Shown piece after piece: positions 15,108 through 25,800 of a stretch of 40,771 bases of DNA; position 1 is the stretch's first letter, and each line of letters starts with the position of its first letter. The notes below the pieces were generated by a model that did not search any database, had not been told where the DNA came from, and was given only the letters and a program-made list of their open reading frames with translations. This DNA is from Betaproteobacteria bacterium Ga0077523. Lineage in GTDB: Bacteria; Pseudomonadota; Gammaproteobacteria; Burkholderiales; Ga0077523. A program made the translations under genes and the position numbers. The stretch covers positions 1 to 40,771 of the forward strand of contig LNDQ01000153.1 of the NCBI GenBank assembly GCA_001464695.1. The letters are read 5' to 3'.

Positions 15108-17258
15108 ATGACCAAGACCATCGACCGCAGCCGCCGCCAGTTCATCGTCTCTTCCGCCGCCCTCGGGGGCGGGATGATGATCGGCGTCAACTTCCCGATG
15201 CTCGCCCAGGCCGCCGGTGAAGCGCTCGCCGAAGTCACCCACTGGATCGTGATCCAGCCGGACGAGACCGTCATCATCCGCATCGCGCGTTCCGAACTGG
15301 GCCAGGGCAGCTTCACCGGTCTCGCCATGCTGGTCGCCGAAGAACTCGAATGCGACTGGGGCAAGGTGCGCTCCGAATACGCCGACGTGAACGAGCACGT
15401 CAAGCGCAACCGCATCTTCGGCCCGATGACCACCGGCGGCAGTCGCTCCATCCGCGATTCGCAGAAGTACCTGCGCGAAGCCGGTGCCGCGGCGCGCGAG
15501 ATGCTGGTCACCGCCGCGGCGAAAGACTGGGGGGTTCCCGCCTCCGAAGTGACCGTGAGCAAGGGCGTGATCACCCACGCCGCCTCCGGCAAGTCCACCA
15601 CCTACGGCAAGATCGCGCCGCAGGCCGCGTTGCTCGAAGCGCCGAAGGAACCGAAGCTCAAGGACCCGAAGGACTGGAAGCTCATTGGCACTTCGCCGGC
15701 GCGCTTCGACATTCCCGAGAAGACCACCGGCCAGCAGATCTACGCTGCCGACGTGCGGCTGCCGGGCATGGTGCACGCCTCGATCGCGCAATGCCCGGTG
15801 TTCGGCGGCAAGCTGAAGTCCGTGGACAAAACGAAGATCGAAGGCATGCGAGGAGTGAAGGGGGTGGTCACCGCCGACGACTGGGTCGCGGTGGTCGCCG
15901 ACAACTGGTGGCGAGCCAACCAGGCACTCAAGGCACTGCCCATCGAATGGGATGGGGGCGCCAACGGCGAAGTGTCGAGCGAATCGATCCGCACCTTTCT
16001 GCGCACCGGCATCGACGCCACCGACATCCCGGTTGCCCGCAAGGACGGCGATGCGGCCGCTGCGTTCGCCGGCGCAGCGAAGGTGCTCGAAGCCGAGTAC
16101 TCGGCGCCCTTCCTCAATCACGCGACCATGGAACCGCAGACCGCCACCGCGCTGATCAAGCCGGATGGCATCGAAGTCTGGGTCGGCACGCAGAACGGCG
16201 AGGCCTCCATCGCGGCCGCTTCGGAGGCTGCCGGCGTGCCGCTCGACAAGGTGATCCTGCACAAGATGCACGCAGGTGGCGCCTTTGGGCGGCGCACGGC
16301 CTTCAACGAGTTCACCAAGCAGGCCATCAAGATCGCGCAGACCATGCCCGGCACGCCGGTGCGGCTGCAATGGTCGCGCGAAGAGGACATGACGCAGGGA
16401 CGGTACCGCCCGGTGTCGCTCACGAAGCTGCGCGGCGCGCTCGACAAGGACGGCAACTGGATCGGCTGGCACGTGCGGCAGTCCGAGCCTTCCATCGCTG
16501 CGGCCGTGCTGACGCAGTTCCTCAAGGACGGCATCGACCAGGTGGGCACGCGCGTGTTCATCGACTCGCCCTACGGCGTGCCGAACTACACGCTCGAGTA
16601 CGCCATGCGCAATACCCACGTGCTGCTCGGGCCGTGGCGGGCCGTGGCCCATACGCACAACCCGTTCTTCCGCGAGTGCTTCATCGACGAACTGGCGCAG
16701 GCCGCCGGCAAGGACCCGTACCAGTTCCGCCGCACCATGCTGGAGAAGAAGCCGAAGGACCTCGCGGTGCTCGACGCGGCGGCCAAGGCCGTGGGCTGGG
16801 GCACGGCGCCGCCCAAGGGTGTCTTCCGCGGCCTCGCCGTGTCGGATTCGTACGGCAGTTATTCGGCGGCAGCTGTGGAGATCGCGGTCAAGGGCAAGGA
16901 GATCGACGTGAAACGTGTCATCGTTGCACTCGATCCCGGTTACGTCGTCCACCCGGACGCCGTGAAGGCCCAGATCGAGAGTGGTGTGGTGTGGGCACTC
17001 AGCGCCGCGATGCTGGAAGAAATCACCATCGACAAGGGGCGCGTGGTGCAGACCAACTTCGCGGACTATCCCGTGCTCACCCTGCGGCACACGCCAAAGA
17101 CGGAGTCGATTCTCGTCCCGAGCGGCGGCTTCTGGGGCGGCGTGGGTGAACCACCGATGGCCGCTGTGGGTCCGGCGCTGGGCAACGCGATTTTCGCGGC
17201 CACCGGCCAGCGTATCCGTCAGCTGCCGCTCAAGCATGCGGGCTTCAGCTACGCCTGA
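15108..17258 (+). CDS. iorB: Molybdenum hydroxylase large subunit, isoquinoline 1-oxidoreductase beta type
   Basis: This 716-aa protein binds the molybdopterin cytosine dinucleotide cofactor and hydroxylates an aldehyde or N-heteroaromatic substrate using water. The N-terminus has a twin-arginine signal (DRSRRQFIVSSAALGGG), so the folded enzyme with its small subunit should be exported to the periplasm. Cofactor-contact motifs include SELGQGSFTGLAMLVAEEL, PMTTGGSRS and HAGGAFGRR. The catalytic Glu is E681 in GGFWGGVGEPPMAAVGPALG. The ATG at 15108 is chosen because the Tat signal begins there; the frame is open further upstream inside iorA. SoxYZ genes follow. Isoquinoline itself is only one possible substrate; related proteins act on aldehydes. 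Confidence 0.9.
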   Translation: MTKTIDRSRRQFIVSSAALGGGMMIGVNFPMLAQAAGEALAEVTHWIVIQPDETVIIRIARSELGQGSFTGLAMLVAEELECDWGKVRSEYADVNEHVKRNRIFGPMTTGGSRSIRDSQKYLREAGAAAREMLVTAAAKDWGVPASEVTVSKGVITHAASGKSTTYGKIAPQAALLEAPKEPKLKDPKDWKLIGTSPARFDIPEKTTGQQIYAADVRLPGMVHASIAQCPVFGGKLKSVDKTKIEGMRGVKGVVTADDWVAVVADNWWRANQALKALPIEWDGGANGEVSSESIRTFLRTGIDATDIPVARKDGDAAAAFAGAAKVLEAEYSAPFLNHATMEPQTATALIKPDGIEVWVGTQNGEASIAAASEAAGVPLDKVILHKMHAGGAFGRRTAFNEFTKQAIKIAQTMPGTPVRLQWSREEDMTQGRYRPVSLTKLRGALDKDGNWIGWHVRQSEPSIAAAVLTQFLKDGIDQVGTRVFIDSPYGVPNYTLEYAMRNTHVLLGPWRAVAHTHNPFFRECFIDELAQAAGKDPYQFRRTMLEKKPKDLAVLDAAAKAVGWGTAPPKGVFRGLAVSDSYGSYSAAAVEIAVKGKEIDVKRVIVALDPGYVVHPDAVKAQIESGVVWALSAAMLEEITIDKGRVVQTNFADYPVLTLRHTPKTESILVPSGGFWGGVGEPPMAAVGPALGNAIFAATGQRIRQLPLKHAGFSYA

Positions 17259-17281
17259 CCCGGCAACGCCGGCAGTACACC

Positions 17282-17321
17282 CCTTCCCCCACCTTCGGTG
17301 GGGGAAGGCTGGGATGGGAGC
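17282..17321 (+). repeat. Dispersed palindromic repeat, copy 4, between iorB and soxY
   Basis: Arms CCTTCCCCCACC (17282-17293) and GGTGGGGGAAGG (17297-17308) flank a TTC loop. The tail CTGGGATGGGAGC (17309-17321) ends 12 nt before the soxY ATG and may provide its ribosome binding site through GGGAG. Confidence 0.85.
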
Positions 17322-17332
17322 AAAGAACCACC

Positions 17333-17809
17333 ATGCCGCACCATAGCCCTTCGCACGCAACGCGTTCCACGCGTCGTGCCGCCCTCAAGGCCGCCGCGGC
17401 CGGGATGGCGCTGTCCATCCTCCCCATCCGCACCGCCCTGGCCACGCCCGAATCCCTTGCCACGGCGTTACGCGAAACCTTCGGCGACATCGAAATCCGC
17501 CGCGGCCGCGTCAAGCTCGACATTGCCTTGATCGCCGAGGACGGGACCATCGTCCCGACCACCATCACCGTGGACAGCCCGATGACGGAGGCCGACCACG
17601 TGAAGGAGATTCATCTGTTCGCCGAGCGCAACCCTCTGCCCCGGGTGGCCGCCTTCTATCTCGGCCCCCACAACGGCCGCGCGCAAGTCTCGACCCGCAT
17701 CCGTCTCGCCGAAGCGCAGAGGGTGATCGTCATCGCCCGCATGAGCGACGGATCGTTGTGGTCCGACGAGATGCAGGTGGAAGTGTCGCTCACCGCCTGC
17801 GGCGGTTGA
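17333..17809 (+). CDS. soxY: SoxY-type sulfur carrier protein
   Basis: SoxY is the periplasmic subunit that carries sulfur intermediates on a C-terminal cysteine during thiosulfate oxidation. This 158-aa protein starts with a Tat-like signal (TRSTRRAALKAAAAGMALS), as SoxY proteins do. The family core is visible in VPTTITVDSPMTEADHVKEI and the line PRVAAFYLGPHNGRAQVSTR. The protein ends SLTACGG; the canonical tail is GGCGG, so the swinging Cys156 and the following Gly-Gly are kept. It is followed after 14 bp by soxZ. No soxXA, soxB or soxCD lies in the window, so it is an orphan pair here. It may carry sulfur or another group for a pathway linked to the preceding molybdenum enzyme; that is inference. 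Confidence 0.9.
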   Translation: MPHHSPSHATRSTRRAALKAAAAGMALSILPIRTALATPESLATALRETFGDIEIRRGRVKLDIALIAEDGTIVPTTITVDSPMTEADHVKEIHLFAERNPLPRVAAFYLGPHNGRAQVSTRIRLAEAQRVIVIARMSDGSLWSDEMQVEVSLTACGG

Positions 17810-17823
17810 CGTTCCACAGCCCG

Positions 17824-18144
17824 ATGGCCCGAACCTTCATCCGCATTCCCTCGGCAGCGAAACTCGGCGACATCGTCGAAGTGAAGGCGATGATCGAACA
17901 CCCGCAGCATTCGGGGTTTCGGCTGGACTACGTCGGCAAGCCCATACCGCGGCACATCGTCACGACGTTCACATGTAGCTATGCCGGGCGCGAAGTCTTC
18001 CGCGCAAGCTTCCATCCGGCCATCGCCACCAACCCGTATGTCACTTTCTTCGTGCAGGCGACGGCGGCGGCCGAACTCGAACTGACCTGGATCGACGACC
18101 GCGGCGCGGTCGTCAAGGAACGCGCGACCCTGAACGTGGCGTGA
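17824..18144 (+). CDS. soxZ: SoxZ-type sulfur carrier partner protein
   Basis: SoxZ pairs with SoxY to form the SoxYZ heterodimer in the periplasm. The 106-aa protein begins MARTFIRIPSAAKLGDIVEV, very close to characterised SoxZ proteins, and continues with KAMIEHPQHSGFR and ITTFTCSYAGREVF-like (VTTFTCSYAGREVFRA) strands of the immunoglobulin-like fold. It has no signal peptide, as expected, since SoxZ is exported with SoxY. The ATG at 17824 is chosen by homology; the frame is open to 17758 within soxY. It is the last gene of the iorAB-soxYZ run and converges on the next gene with a 15-bp gap. Confidence 0.92.
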   Translation: MARTFIRIPSAAKLGDIVEVKAMIEHPQHSGFRLDYVGKPIPRHIVTTFTCSYAGREVFRASFHPAIATNPYVTFFVQATAAAELELTWIDDRGAVVKERATLNVA

Positions 18145-18159
18145 CCGATCGCTGCCCTG

Positions 18160-19401
18160 TCAGCGCGGCCGCTCCATCTTGCAGCGGTGTGGCAGAGCCA
18201 GTTCCTCCGCCTCGATCCGGCCTTCGGTCTTCCAGCCGAAGCCGGTACCCTCGGCGTCGTACTTCACCCCCGGACCCATCTTCGTGAAGACCGCGGCGTA
18301 GAGCGGCTGCATGATCTGGTGGTCGTCGGCACGCATCGACATCGTTCCGGTTCCGGCGTCGTAGCGCATCGTCTCGAGCGCCAGGGCGATCTTGATCGCG
18401 TCGGTGGATTTCGTCGACTCGATCGCCCGCGCCCACATCTCCACCGCCGCCTTGATCGGCAAGTGGTTCCATTCTTCCTTGTACTTGCCCTTGAACTCGA
18501 GATAGTAGGGCTGCAGCTTGCCGTCGCTCACGTTCGGGTGCCACGCATTGACGTTGACGAGCCGTTCCGCACCGGCTTCGCCGATGGCGGTGGGCGTCCC
18601 GATGAAATGGGAGTTGAGCGTGTAGAAGCGCGCAGGAAGCCCGGAATCGTGGCTGGCCCGCATCAGCAGGATCAGGTCCGACCCCCAGACGCTGGTGATC
18701 ACCGTGTCGGCGCCGGACGCCCGGATCTTGGCCACGTAGGGCGCGAAGTCCTTGGTCTTCTGCAACTGGATCAGATCGTCTCCGACGATCTCGATGTCCG
18801 GCCGCTTCTGTGCGAGCAGTTCCCGCACCAGTTTGCGCACCGCCTGCCCATAGGAATAGTCCTGGTTGAGCAGATAGGCCTTGCGCACGTTCTTGCTCGC
18901 CAGGACCTGCTGCAACAATCCGACGACCTTCTGGTCCCCATTGGCCTCGAAGCGGAAATGCCAGAAGTTGCACTGCTCGTTGGTCAGTTCTGGCGCCACG
19001 CCGCCGTAGTTGAGGAACAGCACCCGGGCGTCGGGATTGCGCGCGTTGTACTTGGCGATGGCCTCGGAGAGCGCGAGGGCGACATGGGATCCCGCCGTGC
19101 CGAACACGAAACGGATGCCCTGATCCGTGGCCGCCTTGAGCACGATCAGCGCTTCGGCCGGGCTCGACTTGCTGTCGAACGGCACGAGTTCGACCTTGCG
19201 TCCGAGCACCCCGCCACCGGCATTCAACTGATCCACCGCGAACTGCGCCTGGTTGGTCCACCACTTGCCCACGGCAGCCGGCGGACCGCTCAGCGGTTCG
19301 ATGGTGGCGATGCGGATGGGCGGGTCGGCGGCGGCGACGCCTGCAACGGTCAGGATCAAGGCCGCCCCTAACGTGGCGGCGGAAACTCTGCTGGCAAACA
19401 T
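18160..19401 (-). CDS. Branched-chain-type ABC transporter substrate-binding protein
   Basis: This 413-aa periplasmic protein belongs to the Peripla_BP_6/LivK family and should deliver a ligand to an ABC importer. It has a Sec signal peptide (MFASRVSAATLGAALILTVA, then GVAAA before DPP). The N-terminal IRIATIEPLSGPPAAVGKWW and the NAGGGVLGRKVELV segment are typical. The ATG at 19401 follows AGGAG; an open frame runs upstream to 19605 without coding character. It lies 124 bp after icmF on the same strand and is probably its last operon member. No permease or ATPase gene is adjacent. The ligand is unknown; a branched-chain or short acyl acid would fit the operon. Confidence 0.88.
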   Translation of the reverse strand: MFASRVSAATLGAALILTVAGVAAADPPIRIATIEPLSGPPAAVGKWWTNQAQFAVDQLNAGGGVLGRKVELVPFDSKSSPAEALIVLKAATDQGIRFVFGTAGSHVALALSEAIAKYNARNPDARVLFLNYGGVAPELTNEQCNFWHFRFEANGDQKVVGLLQQVLASKNVRKAYLLNQDYSYGQAVRKLVRELLAQKRPDIEIVGDDLIQLQKTKDFAPYVAKIRASGADTVITSVWGSDLILLMRASHDSGLPARFYTLNSHFIGTPTAIGEAGAERLVNVNAWHPNVSDGKLQPYYLEFKGKYKEEWNHLPIKAAVEMWARAIESTKSTDAIKIALALETMRYDAGTGTMSMRADDHQIMQPLYAAVFTKMGPGVKYDAEGTGFGWKTEGRIEAEELALPHRCKMERPR

Positions 19402-19525
19402 CCTCGTTCTTCTCCTTATGGACGGCTGCAGTCCGCGAACGCCCCAGTGCACAGGCAACGCGCGTGGATGCAGTCCGTGCCGCGGCGGGCTCGGGTCTAC
19501 CGAGGGGCCCGGCGGCGGCGCAATC

Positions 19526-22500
19526 CTACATGTTCCTGCGGTACTGCCCGCCCACCTCGAACAGCGCGCTGGTGATCTGCCCCAGGGAGCAACACCGCAC
19601 GGCATCCATCAGCACCGCAAAGACGTTCTCATTGCGAATCACCGCGCCCTTCAGCCGCTCCAGCATCGCCGGCGCCTCGCGGGCGTGCGCCTTGTGGAAG
19701 TCATCGAGGCGCTTCAGCTGAGACTGCTTCTCTTCCTCGCTCGACCGAGCCAGCTCCAGCTTCTCCGGGACCGGATCACCGTGCGGGTTGCGGAAGGTGT
19801 TGACGCCGATGATGGGGTACTCGCCGGTGTGCTTGAGATGCTCGTAGTGCATCGACTCTTCCTGGATCTTGCCGCGCTGGTAGCCCAGCTCCATGGCACC
19901 GAGCACGCCGCCGCGCTCGCTGATCGCCTCGAATTCCTTCAGCACGGCCTCTTCCACCAGGTCGGTCAGCTCGTCGATGATGAAGCTGCCCTGGTTCGGG
20001 TTCTCGTTCTTGGCGAGCCCCCATTCGCGGTTGATGATGAGCTGGATCGCCATGGCGCGACGGACCGATTCCTCGGTGGGCGTCGTGATCGCCTCGTCGT
20101 AAGCGTTGGTGTGCAGTGAGTTCGCGTTGTCGTACGTGGCGATCAGCGCCTGCAACGTCGTACGGATGTCGTTGAAGTCGATCTCCTGCGCATGCAGCGA
20201 CCGGCCCGAGGTCTGGCAGTGGTACTTCAACTTCTGGCTGCGCTCGTTCGCGCCGTACCTTTCGCGCATGGCCACGGCCCAGATGCGACGGGCTACGCGG
20301 CCCAAAACTGTGTACTCGGGGTCCATGCCGTTGCTGAAGAAGAACGACAGGTTGGGCGCGAAATCGTCGACATGCATGCCGCGCGCGAGATAGGCCTCGA
20401 CGAAGGTGAAACCGTTCGACAGCGTGAACGCGAGCTGGCTGATCGGGTTCGCGCCGGCCTCGGCGATGTGATAGCCGGAGATCGACACCGAGTAGAAGTT
20501 GCGTACGTCGTGATGGACGAAGTACTCCTGGATGTCTCCCATCACCTTCAACGAGAACTCGGTGGAGAAGATGCAGGTGTTCTGCCCCTGGTCTTCCTTC
20601 AGGATGTCCGCCTGCACGGTGCCGCGCACGTTCTCCAGCACCCAGGCGCGGATCTTCTGCGCTTCGTCGTCGGTCGGCTCACGGCCGTTGTCGGCCCTGA
20701 ACTTGTCGATGTTCTGGTCGATGGCCGTGTTCATGAACATGGCCAGGATGGTCGGCGCCGGGCCATTGATCGTCATCGATACCGAGGTATTCGGCGCCGT
20801 GAGGTCGAATCCCGAGTAGAGCACCTTCATGTCCTCGAGCGTCGCGATGGACACGCCGGAATTGCCGACCTTGCCGTAGATATCCGGCCGCAGATCTGGA
20901 TCGTTGCCGTAAAGCGTGACGGAATCGAAGGCCGTGGACAGGCGCTTGGCCGGCATGCCCTGCGACACCATCTTGAAGCGACGATTGGTGCGGAAGGCAT
21001 CGCCCTCGCCTGCGAACATGCGGGTCGGGTCTTCGCCTTCGCGCTTGAAGGCAAATACACCCGCCGTGAACGGGAACGATCCGGGCACGTTCTCCATCCA
21101 GAGCCAGCGCAACAATTCGCCGTGATCCTCGTAGCGCGGCAGGACGACCTTGCGGATCTTCGTGCCGGACAGCGAGGTCGTGGTCAGTGCGGTGCGTACC
21201 TCCTTGTCGCGGATCTTTACCACGTATTCATCGCCACCGTAGGCCTTCTGCATATCGGGCCACATGGCGAGGAGCTTCCTGGCCGACGCATCGAGACGAG
21301 CGTCCCGGTCGGCAATGAGCGCATCGAGCTTCGTCGCTCCGGCGTCGGCACCGAGCATGCGCTTCGATTCGCTGAGCTGCTGCCGCTCGCGCGCGATGCG
21401 CGCCTGCTCCAGTCCGCGCTTGTGGTGGGTGCGGATCGTGTCCGAGATCTCCGCCAGGTAGCGAACCCGGGGGGCGGGAACGATCGGCGTCTGGTGGGTC
21501 GAGTGGCGCGTGGATACCGGAGGCAGTTTCGACATGGTCGTCTTCAACCCCAGATCACTCAGCTTCGGCAGGATCGCCTGAAACAGCGCGGTGACGCCAT
21601 CGTCGTTGAACCGCGCCGCCATGGTGCCGAACACCATCATCTCGTCCGGCCGCTTGGCGAAGTCGCCCTTGTTGCGCTGGACCTGCTTCGCAACGTCGCG
21701 CAATGCATCCAGTGCGCCCTTGCGATCGAACTTGTTGATCGCCACGAAATCGGCGAAGTCCAGCATGTCGATCTTCTCGAGCTGGCTGGCGGCGCCGTAC
21801 TCCGGAGTCATCACGTACAGGCTCGCATTCACATGCGGGACGATGGCCGCGTCACCCTGGCCGATGCCGGAGGTCTCCACCAGGATCAGGTCGAACCCCG
21901 CAACCTTGCACGCCGCGATCACGTCGGGCAGCGCCTTGCTGATCTCGCTGCCGGCTTCGCGCGTGGCGAGGGAGCGCATGTAGACCTTCGGGCCCTTGCC
22001 CCACGGGTTGATCGCGTTCATCCGGATGCGGTCACCGAGCAGCGCCCCGCCGCTCTTGCGGCGCGACGGATCGATGGAGATGAGCGCGATCGACAGCGTG
22101 TCGTCCTGGTCGAGCCGCAAGCGGCGAACCAGTTCGTCGGTGAGCGAGCTCTTGCCCGCGCCGCCGGTACCGGTGACACCCAGGCTCGGCACCTTCGACT
22201 TCGCCGCGGCCTCGTTCAGCGCCGCGCGCAGCTTCGGATCGGCGCGCTCCAGCTCCAACGCGGTGATGACCTGCGACAGCGCGCGCCAGCGCTTGTCGAC
22301 GTCCTTGTCCTTGAGCGCGTCGATCTTGGTGGGAGCGGCGGGCGCCAGATCGATATCGCACGCCGCGATCATCGAGCCGATCATGCCCATCAGCCCGAGC
22401 TTCTGTCCGTCCTCCGGCGAAAAGATCCGCGTCACGCCGTACTTGTGCAGTTCCTCGATCTCGGGGCCGACGATCACGCCGCCGCCACCGCCGAACACCT

Positions 22501-22804
22501 TGATGCGCTCGCCGCCGCGTTCCCGCAGCAGGTCCATCATGTACTTGAAGTACTCGACGTGGCCGCCCTGGTACGAGCTGACCGCGATGCCCTGCACGTC
22601 TTCCTGCAGTGCGGCGGTCACCACCTCGTCCACCGAACGGTTGTGGCCGAGGTGGATCACTTCCACACCCATGCTCTGCAGGATGCGCCGCATGATGTTG
22701 ATCGAGGCATCGTGGCCGTCGAACAGCGAGGCCGCGGTGACGAAGCGCACCTTCTGGGTCGGCCGATACTCGGCGAGTTTCTTGGATTCAGACAGGTCGG
22801 TCAT
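19526..22804 (-). CDS. icmF: Fused isobutyryl-CoA mutase (IcmF)
   Basis: IcmF interconverts isobutyryl-CoA and n-butyryl-CoA by an adenosylcobalamin radical mechanism; some members also act on isovaleryl/pivalyl-CoA. At 1092 aa it has the full fused architecture. Residues about 17-150 bind B12 base-off, with the ligand His31 in [11 protein letters not shown]. Residues about 205-420 form the MeaB-like GTPase chaperone with Walker [10 protein letters not shown] (212-220) and NKFD (357-360). The mutase domain follows, with [19 protein letters not shown] and [17 protein letters not shown]. The ATG at 22804 has no good ribosome binding site and lies 23 bp after the upstream gene, suggesting translational coupling. 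Pairing with a 2-oxoacid:ferredoxin oxidoreductase suggests valine-type carbon flow. Confidence 0.96.
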   Translation of the reverse strand: MTDLSESKKLAEYRPTQKVRFVTAASLFDGHDASINIMRRILQSMGVEVIHLGHNRSVDEVVTAALQEDVQGIAVSSYQGGHVEYFKYMMDLLRERGGERIKVFGGGGGVIVGPEIEELHKYGVTRIFSPEDGQKLGLMGMIGSMIAACDIDLAPAAPTKIDALKDKDVDKRWRALSQVITALELERADPKLRAALNEAAAKSKVPSLGVTGTGGAGKSSLTDELVRRLRLDQDDTLSIALISIDPSRRKSGGALLGDRIRMNAINPWGKGPKVYMRSLATREAGSEISKALPDVIAACKVAGFDLILVETSGIGQGDAAIVPHVNASLYVMTPEYGAASQLEKIDMLDFADFVAINKFDRKGALDALRDVAKQVQRNKGDFAKRPDEMMVFGTMAARFNDDGVTALFQAILPKLSDLGLKTTMSKLPPVSTRHSTHQTPIVPAPRVRYLAEISDTIRTHHKRGLEQARIARERQQLSESKRMLGADAGATKLDALIADRDARLDASARKLLAMWPDMQKAYGGDEYVVKIRDKEVRTALTTTSLSGTKIRKVVLPRYEDHGELLRWLWMENVPGSFPFTAGVFAFKREGEDPTRMFAGEGDAFRTNRRFKMVSQGMPAKRLSTAFDSVTLYGNDPDLRPDIYGKVGNSGVSIATLEDMKVLYSGFDLTAPNTSVSMTINGPAPTILAMFMNTAIDQNIDKFRADNGREPTDDEAQKIRAWVLENVRGTVQADILKEDQGQNTCIFSTEFSLKVMGDIQEYFVHHDVRNFYSVSISGYHIAEAGANPISQLAFTLSNGFTFVEAYLARGMHVDDFAPNLSFFFSNGMDPEYTVLGRVARRIWAVAMRERYGANERSQKLKYHCQTSGRSLHAQEIDFNDIRTTLQALIATYDNANSLHTNAYDEAITTPTEESVRRAMAIQLIINREWGLAKNENPNQGSFIIDELTDLVEEAVLKEFEAISERGGVLGAMELGYQRGKIQEESMHYEHLKHTGEYPIIGVNTFRNPHGDPVPEKLELARSSEEEKQSQLKRLDDFHKAHAREAPAMLERLKGAVIRNENVFAVLMDAVRCCSLGQITSALFEVGGQYRRNM

Positions 22805-22827
22805 GACAGGTTCGGCGGCGTGAGTGG

Positions 22828-25800
22828 TCAGGCGGCTTGCTGGTTCGAGGCGGCGCTCCTGGCGCCGCCCAGCTCTGCGTCGAGCGCGCGCCAGCGGGTT
22901 CTGGTCTTGTCGAGGTGGTCCTGCTTCACGTGGCCGTAGCCGCGGATGTGTTCCGGCAGGCTGGCCAGTTCGAGGACCTGTCCTGCATTATCCACCGAGA
23001 GCCGCGCCAGTGCTGCATCGAGGGACGCCCGGTAGGCGCCGATGAGCGCCCGCTCCACCTTGCGTTCTTCGGTCTTGCCGAAGACGTCCCAGGCAGTGCC
23101 GCGCAGGAAACGCAGTTTCGCGAGCAGGCCGAACGCCTTCCAGGTCCACGAGCCGTACTTCGCCTTGATGAGATGGCCCTTGGCGTCCCGCTTCGAGAAC
23201 AGCGGCGGGGCCAGGTTGAAGCTCACCGAAAAGTCGCCTTCGAACTGGGCCTTCAGGCGTTGCTCGAACTCGCCGGTCGTGTACAACCGGGCGACCTCGT
23301 ACTCGTCCTTGTACGCCATCAGCTTGAAGAGATACCTGGCCACGGCCTTGGTGATCGCATCCTTGCCGGTCACGCGAGATTCGGTCTCCCGCACCTTGGC
23401 GACATACTTCGCGTACTCCTCGGCGTAGGCCGCGTTCTGGTACTCCGTGAGGAATGCGACGCGCCGGCGGACGAGCGAGTCGACATTCTCGGGCATCTGC
23501 ACCACCACCGGCTTGGGTGGCAGCGCGATTCGCTCCACCTTGGCCAGGTCGACCGCGGCGCGGCGGCCCCACAGGAACGCCTGCTTGTTCGCCTCCACGG
23601 CGACGGCATTGAGCTCGATGGCACGCATCAGCGCAGCCTCGCCCACCGGAATCAACCCGCGCTGGAACGCAAAGCCCAGCATGAACAGGTTGGTCGCGAT
23701 GGAGTCGCCCAACAATGCAGTCGCGAGCATGGTCGCATTGATGAACGTCGACTTGCCGCCCACCGCCTCGTCGATCAGCGCGCGGATCCGGTCGGCCGGA
23801 AACTGCCAGTCGGGTTGCTGCGCGAACTGGCCGGGCGGTTGCTCGTGCGAATTGATCAGCGCCGCGGTCACACCGGGGCGCGTCTTCGAGATGGCGTCCT
23901 GGGCGCCCGCCGTCAGCATGTCGCAGCCCAGGATGAGATCAGCCTCGCCGGTGGCAATCCGTTGCGCGCGGATGCGGCCGGGCTGGCGCGCGACACGCAC
24001 GTGCGACGTCACCGCACCGTTCTTCTGCGACATGCCGGTCATGTCGAGCACCGAGACGCCCTTGCCTTCCAGGTGGCCGGCCATGCCCAGCAGGGCGCCG
24101 ATGGTGATGACGCCGGTGCCGCCGATGCCGGTGATGAGGATGTCGTAGGTGCCATCGCCCGGATCAGCCACCACCGGGTCGGGCAACGCGCCGAAGTCTT
24201 CGGTCTTCGCCGCCTTTGCCGCCTTGGACTTGCGCACGCTGCCGCCGTCGACGGTGACGAAGCTCGGGCAGAAGCCCTTCACGCAGGAATAGTCCTGGTT
24301 GCAGGAGGACTGATCGATCATGCGCTTGCGGCCGAACTCGGTTTCCACCGGCAGGAGCGACGTGCAGTTCGACTGCACGCCGCAATCGCCGCAGCCCTCG
24401 CAGACCGCCTCGTTGATGAACAGGCGCTCGGTCGGCGTCGGCAGTTCCTTCTTCTTGCGGCGGCGCCGCTTCTCAGCCGCACAGGTCTGGTCGTAGATCA
24501 ACACCGACGCACCCTTGTGTTCGCGCAGCGTCTTCTGCACCTCTTCCATTTCGCTGCGGTCGTGCACCGTCACCGAAGCGGGAAACTTGGAGCGATCCTC
24601 GTAACGCGAGATGTCTTCCGACACCAGAGCGATGCGACCCACACCCTCGGCCACCATCTGTGCCGCAATCATGGGCACGGTGATCGTGCCGTCCACGGGC
24701 TGGCCGCCGGTCATCGCGACAGCGTCGTTGTAGAGGATCTTGTAGGTGATGTTCACGCCCGCCGCCACGGCAGCGCGGATCGCCAGGTGCCCGGAGTGGA
24801 AGTACGTGCCGTCACCCAGATTGGCGAACACGTGGTCACGCTTCGAGAAGGGTGCCTGTCCGATCCAGGGGGTGCCCTCCCCGCCCATCTGGGTGGTGGT
24901 GCGGTTGTGCTCGGGATAGATTGCGGTCGCCATCACGTGACACCCGATGCCGGCGAGGGCGAGGCTGCCTTCGGGCACCTTGGTGGACGTATTGTGCGGA
25001 CAACCGGAGCAGTACCAGGCGGGACGCACGGGCGTATCCACCGTCTTGCGCAGTACCGCCTCCTTCGCTTCGAGGAAGGTGAGGCGTGCGCGGATGAGAT
25101 CGCTGTCGTGGAAGCGCGCGACCCGCCCGGCGATCACCCGCGCGATCTGCGCGATGGAGAAGTCGGCCGTCGCGGGCAGCAGCCACTCGCCGCGCGGCGC
25201 GACCCACTCGCCCTGCTCGTCGAACTTGCCGATGATGCGCGGCCGTACATCGGAGCGCCAGTTGTAGAGGTGTTCCTTCAACTGGTACTCGACCATCTGG
25301 CGCTTCTCTTCGACCACGAGGATCTCCTCGAGGCCGCGCGAGAACTCGCGGATGCCCTCCGGTTCCAGCGGCCAGGGCATCGATACCTTGAAGAGGCGGA
25401 TGCCGATCTCGGCCGCGCGCTGCTCGTCGATGCCCAGTTCTTCCAGTGCCTCGAGCACGTCCATGTAGGACTTGCCGGAGGCGACGATCCCCAGCCGCGC
25501 GCGCGGGCTGTCGATCATGGTGCGGTTCAACCGGTTCGCGCGCGAGTACGCGATGGCGGCGTAGATCTTGTAGTCCTGCATCAGCGCTTCCTGCTTGCGC
25601 GCCTGGATGCCGAGCAGGTCGAGCGAGAGCCGTCCGTTGAGACCGCCTTCCGGCATGACGAAGTCGGGCGGGACGATCGTCTGCAGCTTGTATGGATCGG
25701 CCTCGATCGACGCAGACGATTCCACGGTATCGGCCAGCGCCTTGAAACCCACCGCGCAGCCGGAAAAGCGCGACATCGCCCAGCCGTGCAGGCCGAGGTC

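Noticed and set aside
15048..17360. Open frame of about 770 codons antisense to iorB
   Set aside because: Low-complexity Gly/His/Arg/Val-rich sequence with no domain; iorB on the plus strand is unambiguous.
20192..22939. Very long open frame antisense to icmF (about 915 codons)
   Set aside because: It mirrors the codon structure of icmF; no recognised domain, Arg/His/Gln-rich composition, and no ribosome binding site. It is a by-product of high GC content.
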